Shown here: piece by piece, positions 44,631 through 52,369 of the stretch
How the letters are laid out: each line of letters begins with the position of its first letter
Position numbering within the stretch: the first letter of the stretch is position 1
Assembly: GCA_002344215.1 (NCBI GenBank)
Contig: DDSV01000018.1
Location: forward strand, 22,234 to 86,233
Direction of reading: 5' to 3'
Source of the DNA: Akkermansiaceae bacterium UBA2381
GTDB taxonomy: Bacteria; Verrucomicrobiota; Verrucomicrobiia; Verrucomicrobiales; DEV007
Length of the DNA stretch: 64,000 nucleotides
Made by a program: the position numbers and the translations under genes
Notes under the pieces: model-generated
The model's input: the letters and a program-made list of their open reading frames with translations, nothing else
Database searches by the model: none
What the model was told of the DNA's origin: nothing

Positions 44631-45725
44631 TCAGCCTGCCACCTCGACAAGCTGACCGTCCTCCCGGACATTGCTCTCCTTAAACTGTCCTTTCGCAAAG
44701 ACACGGATGTGGCGGAAGACGACCGAGACGATCATGCCGACCTTGAGGTCAAGTTGCCGCAACTTCTCACGTGAGATCTCCGCCTCGAAAGGCTCGTTGT
44801 AACCGATCCGGTCGAGAGAGATACGCGCGTAATTTCCAGCGGAGAAGATGTGCTGGATCTTGGAGCGGATCGCGTAGTCGTGCGGGTTCTCGTCGGTGAG
44901 CCGAATGTCGACATCGTGGGGACGGACATAGAGAACACTTTTTCCCTCGGTCGCCTGCGACTTCGAGGGCTTGCTCACTCCGGCCGTGAATCGATTCACG
45001 TTTCCGAGGAATTCGATGACGAAAGGCGAGACGGGGTTGTCGTAGACATCCTGTGGTGCCCCGACCTGGGCGATTCGGGCGTTGTTCATGACGACGACTT
45101 CATCGGCGAGTTCGAGTGCTTCCTCCTGATCGTGAGTAACGAAGACGGTGGTAATCTTGATTTCCTCTTGGAAGAGGCGCAGCCAACGCCGCAGGTCTTT
45201 GCGCACCTTGGCGTCGAGGGCGCCGAACGGCTCATCAAGGAGCAGCACCTTGGGCTGGGAGGCCAGAGCACGGGCCAGGGCAATGCGCTGTCGCTGCCCG
45301 CCGGACAGCTCACTGGGGTAGCGTTTTCCCAGCCCGTCGAGCTGCACCAGTTCGAGGAGCTCTTTGACGCGGGCGGCGATGGCTTCATCACCGGGACGCT
45401 CCCGTCTCGGTTTGGCACGGAGCCCGAAGCCGATGTTCCGTTCAATCGTCATGTGTTTGAAGAGCGCGTAATGCTGAAAGACAAAGCCGACCCCCCGCTT
45501 CCCGGCGGAAAGATTGGTGACGTCTTCGCCGTGAAACTCGATCGTGGCTCCCGTCTTCGGGTCCGGGAATTCGAGCCCTGCAAGGATTCGCAGAACCGTC
45601 GTTTTCCCCGAGCCTGAAGGACCGAGCAGGGAGACGAGACGACCCTCCGGAACCTCGAGCGAGACATCGTCGAGCGCTTTGTAATTTCCGAAGGTTTTAT
45701 GGATGTTGAGGGCACGGATGCTCAT
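44631..45725 (-). CDS. cysA: sulfate/thiosulfate ABC transporter ATP-binding protein
   Basis: This 364-residue ABC ATPase has Walker A GPSGSGKTT, signature LSGGQRQRIALARAL, Walker B VLLLDEPFGALDAKVR and the H-loop VTHDQEEALE. A C-terminal TOBE-like domain starts at about 245. The CysA assignment rests on the adjacent cysT, cysW and binding-protein genes. The ATG at 45725 overlaps the end of cysW by 29 bases. It is preceded by a hairpin-plus-pyrimidine leader shared with pdhB and has no Shine-Dalgarno sequence. Confidence 0.94.
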   Translation of the reverse strand: MSIRALNIHKTFGNYKALDDVSLEVPEGRLVSLLGPSGSGKTTVLRILAGLEFPDPKTGATIEFHGEDVTNLSAGKRGVGFVFQHYALFKHMTIERNIGFGLRAKPRRERPGDEAIAARVKELLELVQLDGLGKRYPSELSGGQRQRIALARALASQPKVLLLDEPFGALDAKVRKDLRRWLRLFQEEIKITTVFVTHDQEEALELADEVVVMNNARIAQVGAPQDVYDNPVSPFVIEFLGNVNRFTAGVSKPSKSQATEGKSVLYVRPHDVDIRLTDENPHDYAIRSKIQHIFSAGNYARISLDRIGYNEPFEAEISREKLRQLDLKVGMIVSVVFRHIRVFAKGQFKESNVREDGQLVEVAG

Positions 45726-46662
45726 GGGGAAGGGCGGCCAAAGGCCGCGTAAAAGGTGGGAAAGTAAAAAGTGAAAGGTTTAAGTCTTGGTTATTGCGGG
45801 ATTTGGCGACCCTCCAGTCGACGAAGTTTTTCAGGACGAGTGTGAGGAGAGCGAGGAGAGAGAGAATCGACGCGAGGGTAAACGCGGCCACTCCGTTGTA
45901 TTCGTTGTAGAGCGTCTCGATGTAGAGCGGAAGGGTGCTGGTGCGTCCCTTGATGTTTCCCGAGACAACCGCCACGGCCCCGAACTCGCCCATGGCGCGG
46001 GCGTTACAGAGGATAACGCCGTAGAAGAGACCCCACTTCACATTCGGCAGAGTCACCGTGAAGAAGGTGCGCCAGCCTCCCGCCCCGAGTGTTAGCGCGG
46101 CAAACTCTTCATCCTTCCCCTGGGCCTGCATCACCGGAACGAGTTCCCTGGCAATGAACGGCAGGGTGATAAACACGGTCGCGAGAGCGATACCGGGCAG
46201 CGCGAAGATGATGCGGATATTGTATTCTTTGAGCGGTTCAGCCAACCAGCCGTGAGTCGTGCTGAAAATGAGCACAAAAATGAGTCCAGCGATGACAGGT
46301 GACACCGCGAAGGGCAGATCCAATACCGTGACAAGAAGACTTTTTCCCCGGTAACTGAACTTGGTGATGACCCAGGCGGCGGCGAGACCGAAGACAAGAT
46401 TCAGGGGAACGGAGATTGCGGCAATCTTTAAGGTAAGCAGAATCGCGTCGACCGCATACTTATCCTCAAAGGTGGCAAAGTAGAGTTTTGTCCCCTGCTT
46501 GAAAGCTTCAACGAACACCGCGACGAGCGGCATAAAGAGGAAGAGCCCCAGAAACGAGATTGCCACCAGGATGAGAAGCCACCGAATCAGACGGGGTTCG
46601 GTGATGGCATTGTCAGTTTTAGGATAGGTGTCGTGACGGACACGGGAAAGGATCGCAGCCAT
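45697..46662 (-). CDS. cysW: sulfate ABC transporter permease CysW, extended C-terminus
   Basis: This 321-residue permease has six membrane helices and the EAA loop region (ELVPVMQAQGKDEEFAALTLGA). It pairs with CysT to form the pore. The last 25-30 residues, beginning SLFTFPPF and rich in Pro and His, have no counterpart in the family. They are encoded by the repeated leader element that precedes cysA, so the element seems to have been read into the gene. The 46662 start is an ATG, 35 bases after cysT. Confidence 0.92.
   Translation of the reverse strand: MAAILSRVRHDTYPKTDNAITEPRLIRWLLILVAISFLGLFLFMPLVAVFVEAFKQGTKLYFATFEDKYAVDAILLTLKIAAISVPLNLVFGLAAAWVITKFSYRGKSLLVTVLDLPFAVSPVIAGLIFVLIFSTTHGWLAEPLKEYNIRIIFALPGIALATVFITLPFIARELVPVMQAQGKDEEFAALTLGAGGWRTFFTVTLPNVKWGLFYGVILCNARAMGEFGAVAVVSGNIKGRTSTLPLYIETLYNEYNGVAAFTLASILSLLALLTLVLKNFVDWRVAKSRNNQDLNLSLFTFPPFTRPLAALPHEHPCPQHP
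45726..45779 (-). promoter_or_regulatory. repeated leader element, copy before cysA
   Basis: On the mRNA (minus) strand a pyrimidine tract (ACCTTTCACTT at 45779-45769, then CACCTTTTAC at 45758-45749) leads into a perfect 6-bp hairpin (45734-45748, loop of 3), followed by exactly 8 bases and the cysA ATG. Blocks of 10 and 11 bases are identical in the copy before pdhB, with the same hairpin-to-ATG spacing. No Shine-Dalgarno sequence is present between hairpin and ATG. Confidence 0.6.
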
Positions 46663-46697
46663 TTTTCAGAATTTCAAAGTTTCAGCCTTTCAGCTTT

Positions 46698-47603
46698 TCA
46701 AGATCGCGCCTGCCCGATTGATTCGGTCCAGCGCTGGAGGATGTTGACAATGAGGAGGAGCACGAAGGAAGCGATGAGCATCACACAGGCGACGGCGGTC
46801 GCTTGAGGGTAGTTGTAGTTCTCGAGGAACTTCACGATCACGAGGGGAACGATTTCCGTTTTCATCGGCTGATTTCCCGAAATGAAGATGACCGAACCGT
46901 ATTCGCCAATAGCTCGGGCGAAGGCGAGGGCAAACCCGGTCAGCATCGCCGGAATCAGCGCAGGCACGATGATAGTGAAGAAGACCCTGAGGCGGCTCGC
47001 TCCCAGTGACGCTCCTGCCTCCTCAACTTCGCGGTCAAATACTTCAATGACCGGCTGCAAGGTGCGCACCACAAAAGGAAGACCGATGAAGGTCAGCGCG
47101 ATAAAAATCCCGGTCGTCGAGTAGGCTGTCTCAAGACCGAGCGGGTAAAGAAACTGCCCGAGCCATCCATTCGGTGCGTAGAGCGCGGTGAGGGCGATAC
47201 CGGCAACGGCAGTCGGAAGCGCAAAAGGGAGGTCAACGAGGGCATCGACCAGCTTCCTCCCCGGAAACTGATAGCGGGTCAGGACCCAGGCCACAATGAA
47301 GCCGAAAAAGGCATTCGTTAGAGCGGCGTAGAAAGAAACCCCGAAAGTAACCTTGTAGGCCGAGACGACTTGCGGGCTGCTTATCGCCTTCCAGAAGTCA
47401 TCCCACCCCATCCCCGAAGTTCGAATAAACACGGCCGAGAGCGGAATGAGAACCAGAAGCGTCAGGTAGGTCAAGGTGAACCCCATTGTCAGGCCGAAAC
47501 CCGGAATGACGCGGCGGTTGATTCGTTCCCGTCGGCGTTTCGGGACACTTGTCGGGGGAATCGGTCTGTCACCGGTATCCTCCCTTGAGGTGTTTGAGAT
47601 CAT
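46698..47603 (-). CDS. cysT: sulfate ABC transporter permease CysT
   Basis: This 301-residue permease has six helices and the EAA loop (EVFDREVEEAGASLGASRLRVF). Its N-terminal tail is basic and proline-rich before the first helix. It partners CysW. It starts at the ATG at 47603, 104 bases after the binding-protein gene, the gap that holds the intrinsic terminator-like hairpin. Confidence 0.93.
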   Translation of the reverse strand: MISNTSREDTGDRPIPPTSVPKRRRERINRRVIPGFGLTMGFTLTYLTLLVLIPLSAVFIRTSGMGWDDFWKAISSPQVVSAYKVTFGVSFYAALTNAFFGFIVAWVLTRYQFPGRKLVDALVDLPFALPTAVAGIALTALYAPNGWLGQFLYPLGLETAYSTTGIFIALTFIGLPFVVRTLQPVIEVFDREVEEAGASLGASRLRVFFTIIVPALIPAMLTGFALAFARAIGEYGSVIFISGNQPMKTEIVPLVIVKFLENYNYPQATAVACVMLIASFVLLLIVNILQRWTESIGQARS

Positions 47604-47661
47604 GGAGGGGTCGTGATTAAAACAATTTCAAAATCGAGACGAAGAGAGGAGCGAGAAGAAA

Positions 47662-47688
47662 CCCCCGCGCCCTTCGAAGGCGCGGGGG
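47662..47688 (-). terminator. hairpin between sbp and cysT (attenuator-type terminator)
   Basis: CCCCCGCGCC at 47662-47671 and GGCGCGGGGG at 47679-47688 form a perfect 10-bp stem with a 7-base loop; on the minus strand it is followed by TTTCTTC. It lies between the binding protein and the permeases, so it should stop most transcripts after sbp and give excess binding protein over pore and ATPase. Confidence 0.75.
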
Positions 47689-47707
47689 CTGCTACCAGGA
47701 ATACCAA

Positions 47708-48706
47708 TTACTGCTTCAAATAGATCTGATCGAAGACTCCGCCATCATCGAAGAACTTCTTCGTGGCCGGTCCCCATCCACCAAAGACGTCACCGATCGT
47801 GAAGAGCTTGAGGTCGGGATACTGTGCTTTGTACTTCTCGAGGATAGCGGGGTTGCTAGGGCGGAAGAAGTGCTTGCCGGCAAGGTCCTGTCCGATGTCG
47901 GAATAGAGGAATTCGAGATAGGCCTGAGCCACCTCTTTTGATTTTTTCCTTTCCACATTCTTGTCGACGAGCGACACGGTGGGTTCGGCGAGGATACTCA
48001 GAGACGGCACCACGATCTCGAATTTTTCGCCGCCCTCTTTGATCGCGAGGAGAAGCTCATTCTCCCAGTTGATGAGGACATCACCGATGCCGCGCTCGAT
48101 AAAGGTGGTCGATGCTCCCCGCGCGCCCGAGTCAAGAACCGGGACATTACCGTAGAGCTTCCGGATGTATTCCGTCGCCTTCGCTTCATCCTTCCCGTAG
48201 GTTTCAAGTGCCCAGCCGTAGGCGGCAAGGAAGTTCCAGCGAGCCACGCCCGAGGTCTTCGGATTGGGGGTAATGACCGCGACTCCTTCACGGATGAGGT
48301 CATCCCAGTTTTTGATGCCCTTCGGATTACCCTTGCGGACAAGGAAGGCGAGGGTCGACTGATAAGGAGCGCTGTTCGCCTTCAGTCTCGTCTGCCAGTC
48401 CTTCGCAATCAGACCCATATCGGCGATCGCGTCGATGTCGGCGGCGAGGGCAAGAGTCACGACGTCGGCTTCGAGACCGTCGATGACCGCTCTCGCCTGC
48501 TTGCTCGAGCCGCCATGGGAAACCTCAAACTCGACGTCACGTCCGGAAGTCTCCTTCCAGTGTTTGGCAAAAGCCTCGTTATATTCCGAGTAGAACTCCC
48601 TCGTGGGATCGTAGGAGACATTCAGGAGTGTATCCTGTGCTTTAGCCAGTGGTGATACAGGCAGAGTGAGCGCGAGGCTCAGGAGAATGGTTTTTTTAAT
48701 TTTCAT
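47708..48706 (-). CDS. sbp: periplasmic sulfate/thiosulfate-binding protein
   Basis: This 332-residue protein has a signal peptide (about 1-23, LLSLALTLPVSPLAKA-Q). It shows the Sbp/CysP family motifs LLNVSYDPTREFYSEYNEAF, SHGGSSKQARAVIDGLEADVV and NPKTSGVARWNFLAAYGWAL. It delivers sulfate or thiosulfate to CysTWA. It is first in the operon; the ATG is at 48706 after a long leader of around 180 bases. Confidence 0.94.
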   Translation of the reverse strand: MKIKKTILLSLALTLPVSPLAKAQDTLLNVSYDPTREFYSEYNEAFAKHWKETSGRDVEFEVSHGGSSKQARAVIDGLEADVVTLALAADIDAIADMGLIAKDWQTRLKANSAPYQSTLAFLVRKGNPKGIKNWDDLIREGVAVITPNPKTSGVARWNFLAAYGWALETYGKDEAKATEYIRKLYGNVPVLDSGARGASTTFIERGIGDVLINWENELLLAIKEGGEKFEIVVPSLSILAEPTVSLVDKNVERKKSKEVAQAYLEFLYSDIGQDLAGKHFFRPSNPAILEKYKAQYPDLKLFTIGDVFGGWGPATKKFFDDGGVFDQIYLKQ

Positions 48707-49012
48707 CGCAATTAAGTGAGTTGAGTGATGCCGGGCTCCCTCGCGGGAGAAAGGCGGGATTTGGAATTGAGTTTAAGAAAGCGATTCTCCGGTGGTCCCG
48801 GTCAGGTCACTTGCGCTGTTAGTTTAGAGAACTCCGCCTCGTGGCGGTGGAGGGATGCTTTGCCAACCCTTCGATCGGAAGCAATTCGAGTATTATCCGC
48901 AAATCTACACTGCGCAAGTGTAGATTGCAGAAAGTTATTTAACCCCTCTAAATTGGTTGGGTGCATCCGCTTTCACCTCGCAAAACCTCCGGGCTGACGC
49001 ACCTTATGCCCC
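48707..49012. other. intergenic region between sbp and amj
   Basis: These 306 bases lie between divergent genes. They hold the perfect inverted repeat at 48902-48926 and, just past it on the minus strand, GATAAT (48891-48896), a candidate -10 for sbp. The rest, the sbp leader, has GC-rich partly self-complementary stretches but no element I can name with confidence. Confidence 0.4.
48902..48926. promoter_or_regulatory. perfect 9-base inverted repeat upstream of sbp
   Basis: AATCTACAC (48902-48910) and GTGTAGATT (48918-48926) are exact complements with a 7-base spacer. The dyad overlaps the -35 side of the GATAAT at 48891-48896, on the minus strand toward sbp. It is a good candidate operator for the sulfate operon, possibly for the Rrf2 regulator, though identity of the protein is inferred only. 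Confidence 0.5.
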
Positions 49013-49813
49013 ATGGATTCCCAGCTCTATTTCCTCGCCGCTCTGGTTGCGCTGATCAACATTGTCTCAACCCTCTCCTATGCGGTTCGTATCGCCGGTG
49101 TCAGGACCGGGCGGATCGCCTTTGCGCTCTCGCTTTTTAATCTCCTCGTTCTTTTCTCCCGCAGCTCAAACGCGATCCTCGCGCCCCTCCTCTCCAAACG
49201 AACAGAGGAAGCCATTCTCTCGGTCGAAGCCCCCAATCCCGGTGATTTCAGGATGCTCCTGGTAGCCGCGACCGTCGGAACAATCATCGGGGCTCTTCTG
49301 ATTCCGACGTTTCAACGTATTGTCACCCGGGCCGTGAAGCGTTTCGACGCACGCCCCTCGATGACCTCGTTGATCCTTACGGCGGCAAACCCGCGCGTCT
49401 GGTGGGTCGCCGCACGTGAGTTCACGCCTCCTGCAACGCGCAATCTGACTCTCTTCCGCAGTTCGGGAAAGCTACCCTGGTATGTCTTTGCGATGAATAT
49501 CGGAGGCACAGCCCTCATCACCTGCGGCGTGTTCGCCTCCCTCTATGCAGGTTACCTCGTTCCCGAGTTGCGTCTCACTGCCGGAAACCTCTCCGCCCTC
49601 GTGAACTTTATCGGAACCATCGTCATGTTTGGTCTCGTCGATCCCCACTTCTCCTACCTCTCCGACAAAGTGGTATCCGGCGAGGCGTCGCATCCCTATT
49701 TTCGGTCTGTCGTTATCGGCATGGCTGGAAGCCGGGTTCTCGGCACAATTCTTGCCCAAGCTATTCTGGTTCCAGGTGCCTGGGTCATCGCCAAGGTGGC
49801 CGAGTGGATTTAA
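49013..49813 (+). CDS. amj: lipid II flippase Amj (DUF2837) family protein
   Basis: This 266-residue membrane protein has seven or so helices and the conserved start ALINIVSTLSYAVRIAGVRTGRIAFALSLFNLLVLFSR, characteristic of Amj/YdaH. In Bacillus subtilis Amj moves lipid-linked peptidoglycan precursor across the membrane in place of MurJ. It is alone on the plus strand, converging on the PLD-like gene. Confidence 0.85.
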   Translation: MDSQLYFLAALVALINIVSTLSYAVRIAGVRTGRIAFALSLFNLLVLFSRSSNAILAPLLSKRTEEAILSVEAPNPGDFRMLLVAATVGTIIGALLIPTFQRIVTRAVKRFDARPSMTSLILTAANPRVWWVAAREFTPPATRNLTLFRSSGKLPWYVFAMNIGGTALITCGVFASLYAGYLVPELRLTAGNLSALVNFIGTIVMFGLVDPHFSYLSDKVVSGEASHPYFRSVVIGMAGSRVLGTILAQAILVPGAWVIAKVAEWI

Positions 49814-49839
49814 GACAATTCGAGAGGAGTTCTTCACTG

Positions 49840-50367
49840 TCAACAAATCGGGTCCGGGCAAACATCCCGCCGATCGCACTTGAGGCAGTGTTCACCCATA
49901 AAGAGCTGGTCGAAGAGCTCCATCAACTCCCGAACCGTTTCGGGGGTGTCCGTAACGATCCCGCACTCAAAGTTTCGCCGCCGCACCGACTTCGCCCCCA
50001 TGCCCGCACCGGTCAGATTGGCCGACCCGAGAAACGCCCGCTGCCCGTCGACGATGACACACTTCATGTGATTCCGCGGGCAAAGGATACGCTCAAATCG
50101 GTCCGACCCGATCAGATTCGGGAAACGATCGAAATCCGCCCGAAACCGGGGGCCGGGTTCTTTTGCATGAATCAACCGGATCTCGACACCGTCCGAGACA
50201 AGATCATCAAAGAGCCCGAGAAAGGTGTCGAACTTCTTTCTCCCCGGTCTCTGAATATGAAGGTCCTTCAGATCCGCCGTCGCCACCCAGAGAAACCGTT
50301 TCGCCGAAGGAATCAGTTCCTTGAAAACGGCTTCATGGATCGCTTCATTCAGAACCAGCCTATCCAT
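49840..50367 (-). CDS. phospholipase-D-like protein with one HKD motif and Cys-rich tail
   Basis: This 175-residue protein has a single PLD half with the motif H100-x-K102-x4-D107 and GSAN at 114-117. Single-motif members such as Nuc act as dimers. The C-terminal 15 residues contain four cysteines (C161, C164, C170, C175), a likely zinc or Fe-S site. It may be a nuclease or phosphodiesterase; no signal peptide is visible. It follows the glycosyltransferase gene on the minus strand. Confidence 0.75.
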   Translation of the reverse strand: MDRLVLNEAIHEAVFKELIPSAKRFLWVATADLKDLHIQRPGRKKFDTFLGLFDDLVSDGVEIRLIHAKEPGPRFRADFDRFPNLIGSDRFERILCPRNHMKCVIVDGQRAFLGSANLTGAGMGAKSVRRRNFECGIVTDTPETVRELMELFDQLFMGEHCLKCDRRDVCPDPIC

Positions 50368-50424
50368 GAGAACGATGAGTCGGCGCGGGCATGATTCAGA
50401 GCGGATTTCAGCGACCGGGCGTTC

Positions 50425-51252
50425 TCAGATATTTTGTCCGGGAGCTGTTCGGTTCGCTCTCTTACTATCCATCTCACCGCGATTTTGCTGGATCTCCCTC
50501 ACCTTGGCGTATCGAAGGAATGATTCAAAGGCAATCATCTTTGCCACGACGAATCCCTGCCAGCCATCCAGAAAACCCAGTCGAACCAGGTATCCCCGGA
50601 AAAACCTCCACGCCGGACGTGCCCAGAGACCAACCGGTCCAATCACGGCGCCATCCGACGGATACTGTTCGGCAAAAATGGTTCCGTAACTGATGGCCTT
50701 CCGCACATGATGCTCAAGACTGTCCATACTATAATGCTTGAGATCCCCTCCGAGCTTTCCGACTTCTCCACGGGTGATGAGTCTATCATGGGGGTCTTTT
50801 CCACCCCAGTGTGCGGCACCCCTTCGCCAAAGCCGGGTCTTACGATCCGGGTACCAATCACCGTGCCGCAACCAGCGGCCGCAATAGAGGTTGAGACGTG
50901 GCATGCTGTATGCCTCGAATTCCGTCGGAGTCCCCGAAGCAAAAAGATGCTGAATCTCGTTCCGAAGTTCCGGGGTGACGACTTCATCGGCGTCCAGACC
51001 AAACACCCAATCCTGAGTCGCCTTCTCCGCCGCCGAGTTCTTTTGCGCAATATGTCCCTTCCAGGGTTCACGAAATACTTTGGCACCGAGCGCCTCCGCG
51101 ATCTCCCGGGTGCGGTCGCTGACTTCATCATTAATGACAACGATGATTTCAGAGGCCCATGAGGCGACACTTTCCAGTGACCTCCCGATACGCGACTCTT
51201 CAGCACCGGCGATCATGGTCACGGATACCGGGAGTTTGCGAATGGTCTCCAT
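50425..51252 (-). CDS. family 2 glycosyltransferase, LPS-core type
   Basis: This 275-residue GT-A protein has VTMIAGAEESRIGRSLESV at the nucleotide-binding start, FGLDADE (D87 and D89, the DxD-like pair) and a hydrophobic C-terminal segment. It resembles WaaE/KdtX-type enzymes that add sugars to LPS core. It is probably membrane-associated. The 228 bases upstream hold no gene. Confidence 0.85.
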   Translation of the reverse strand: METIRKLPVSVTMIAGAEESRIGRSLESVASWASEIIVVINDEVSDRTREIAEALGAKVFREPWKGHIAQKNSAAEKATQDWVFGLDADEVVTPELRNEIQHLFASGTPTEFEAYSMPRLNLYCGRWLRHGDWYPDRKTRLWRRGAAHWGGKDPHDRLITRGEVGKLGGDLKHYSMDSLEHHVRKAISYGTIFAEQYPSDGAVIGPVGLWARPAWRFFRGYLVRLGFLDGWQGFVVAKMIAFESFLRYAKVREIQQNRGEMDSKRANRTAPGQNI

Positions 51253-51480
51253 AGGTGAGGTCTCCGGACTCGGGAAGCGAAAAGAAATTAAGGAGATCGG
51301 GGAGAATAGTCAGGAGGCGCTTCAAGAGCCCGGCCTGATGCGCGGAAATAGTTCTCAAGTGAAACTAGCAAAGGCCGTGCCTGAGTTCCAATTAAACCTC
51401 ATGAGAACTCGCCAGGCAAGCTCGCTTCCTCGAATCAGGTCAATACATCCGGAGAATCGTTCGGGAATCCCCGTTTGAAC

Positions 51481-52251
51481 TTATCCTGAAAACTTATCCA
51501 ACGCCTTCAACGCAAAGACCTCAACATCGACCGGTTCTGCGAAACAGGCATGCGCTGGAGACCCGCTACCCCCGGGCAATCCATCCCAACCAATAGGAGC
51601 CGACGAGTACTCTGAAACTTCAACCGGATGATATTGATAGGGTCTATGGTGAACTTGCCCTGAATAGATCCCACCGCTTCGGGGATCGTGACTGAAAAGC
51701 AGGTAGCGCTCCAGGAGGAAGAACTCCAGTGAACCCGGTTCCGCCTCGATAGCGCTCGCCCCCGCCTCCGGTCGATGACGGAATCGGGCCTCTCCGTGCG
51801 AACCCTTTCGCTGACAAGAATAGCCAATCCAACCATCACCCGAGTGGGCGGTCTCCATGATCGCCTTGAAATACGGAAGCTTGAAAAGAGTGCGCGCGAT
51901 CTTGTAGGCAGCCCAGCGATTCGTGTCGAGGGAGTAGAACCAGACTCCGGGCCGCCCACTTTCGTCGTGGACGTAGGTCCGCACATTTAACTCAAGAAAG
52001 TAGGATAACCACGGCACCGGAAAAAGTCCTGCCGGGCGGATGCGACGCATTTGAAAGGGAACGACCCCAAGCCAGGCGGCACCGTCTTTCGTATCAACGT
52101 AGAGTCCCGGAGGGAGCGTTTTCTGGAGTTCGTCCGGATCGACCTTCCAGTGGAGGAAGAGCAATTCCGACCAGGTTTGAAACATCGCCGGCCGTTCACC
52201 CTGCGGCCTGCGTCGAGGTTCTTCGCGCTGGGAGTCGGTGGGTGGATTCAT
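51481..52251 (-). CDS. DUF2071 / YqjF family protein
   Basis: This 256-residue protein matches the DUF2071 family: FQTWSELLFLHWKVDPDELQKTLPPGL, AWLGVVPFQMRRIR, ELNVRTYV and GVWFYSLD. Related folds bind small hydrophobic ligands, but no enzymatic role is established. The ATG at 52251 is preferred over an upstream start at 52329 that would run through the terminator region. It follows the pyruvate dehydrogenase operon. Confidence 0.82.
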   Translation of the reverse strand: MNPPTDSQREEPRRRPQGERPAMFQTWSELLFLHWKVDPDELQKTLPPGLYVDTKDGAAWLGVVPFQMRRIRPAGLFPVPWLSYFLELNVRTYVHDESGRPGVWFYSLDTNRWAAYKIARTLFKLPYFKAIMETAHSGDGWIGYSCQRKGSHGEARFRHRPEAGASAIEAEPGSLEFFLLERYLLFSHDPRSGGIYSGQVHHRPYQYHPVEVSEYSSAPIGWDGLPGGSGSPAHACFAEPVDVEVFALKALDKFSG

Positions 52252-52332
52252 GGGAGTGAGATACGACGGCCGCACCCCCAGGGTAACCGCTCCGGGCCGT
52301 TCTCGACTTTTCGGCCGCGGTACCGGCACCTC

Positions 52333-52356
52333 AGCCCCGGGAATTTACCCGGGGCT
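52333..52356. terminator. terminator after the pyruvate dehydrogenase operon
   Basis: AGCCCCGGG (52333-52341) and CCCGGGGCT (52348-52356) form a perfect 9-bp stem around a 6-base loop, 14 bases beyond the lpd stop codon. A short T-run follows only on the plus strand, so it is bidirectional or weak toward the minus-strand genes. Confidence 0.65.
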
Positions 52357-52369
52357 TTTCGGCGGCGTA

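Noticed and set aside
44760..44780. CTCACGTGAG palindrome in cysA as a third parS
   Set aside because: Only the CACGTG core and flanks partly match; the outer TGTT/AACA arms are absent.
48810..48895. Plus-strand stretch with GGTGGAGGGA and GCCAACC recalling a SAM-I riboswitch
   Set aside because: The spacing is too short for the P3 stem, the 5' P1 strand is missing and it faces amj, not the sulfur genes. A covariance-model scan (Rfam RF00162 and related SAM families) would settle it; a hit above threshold would reverse this view.
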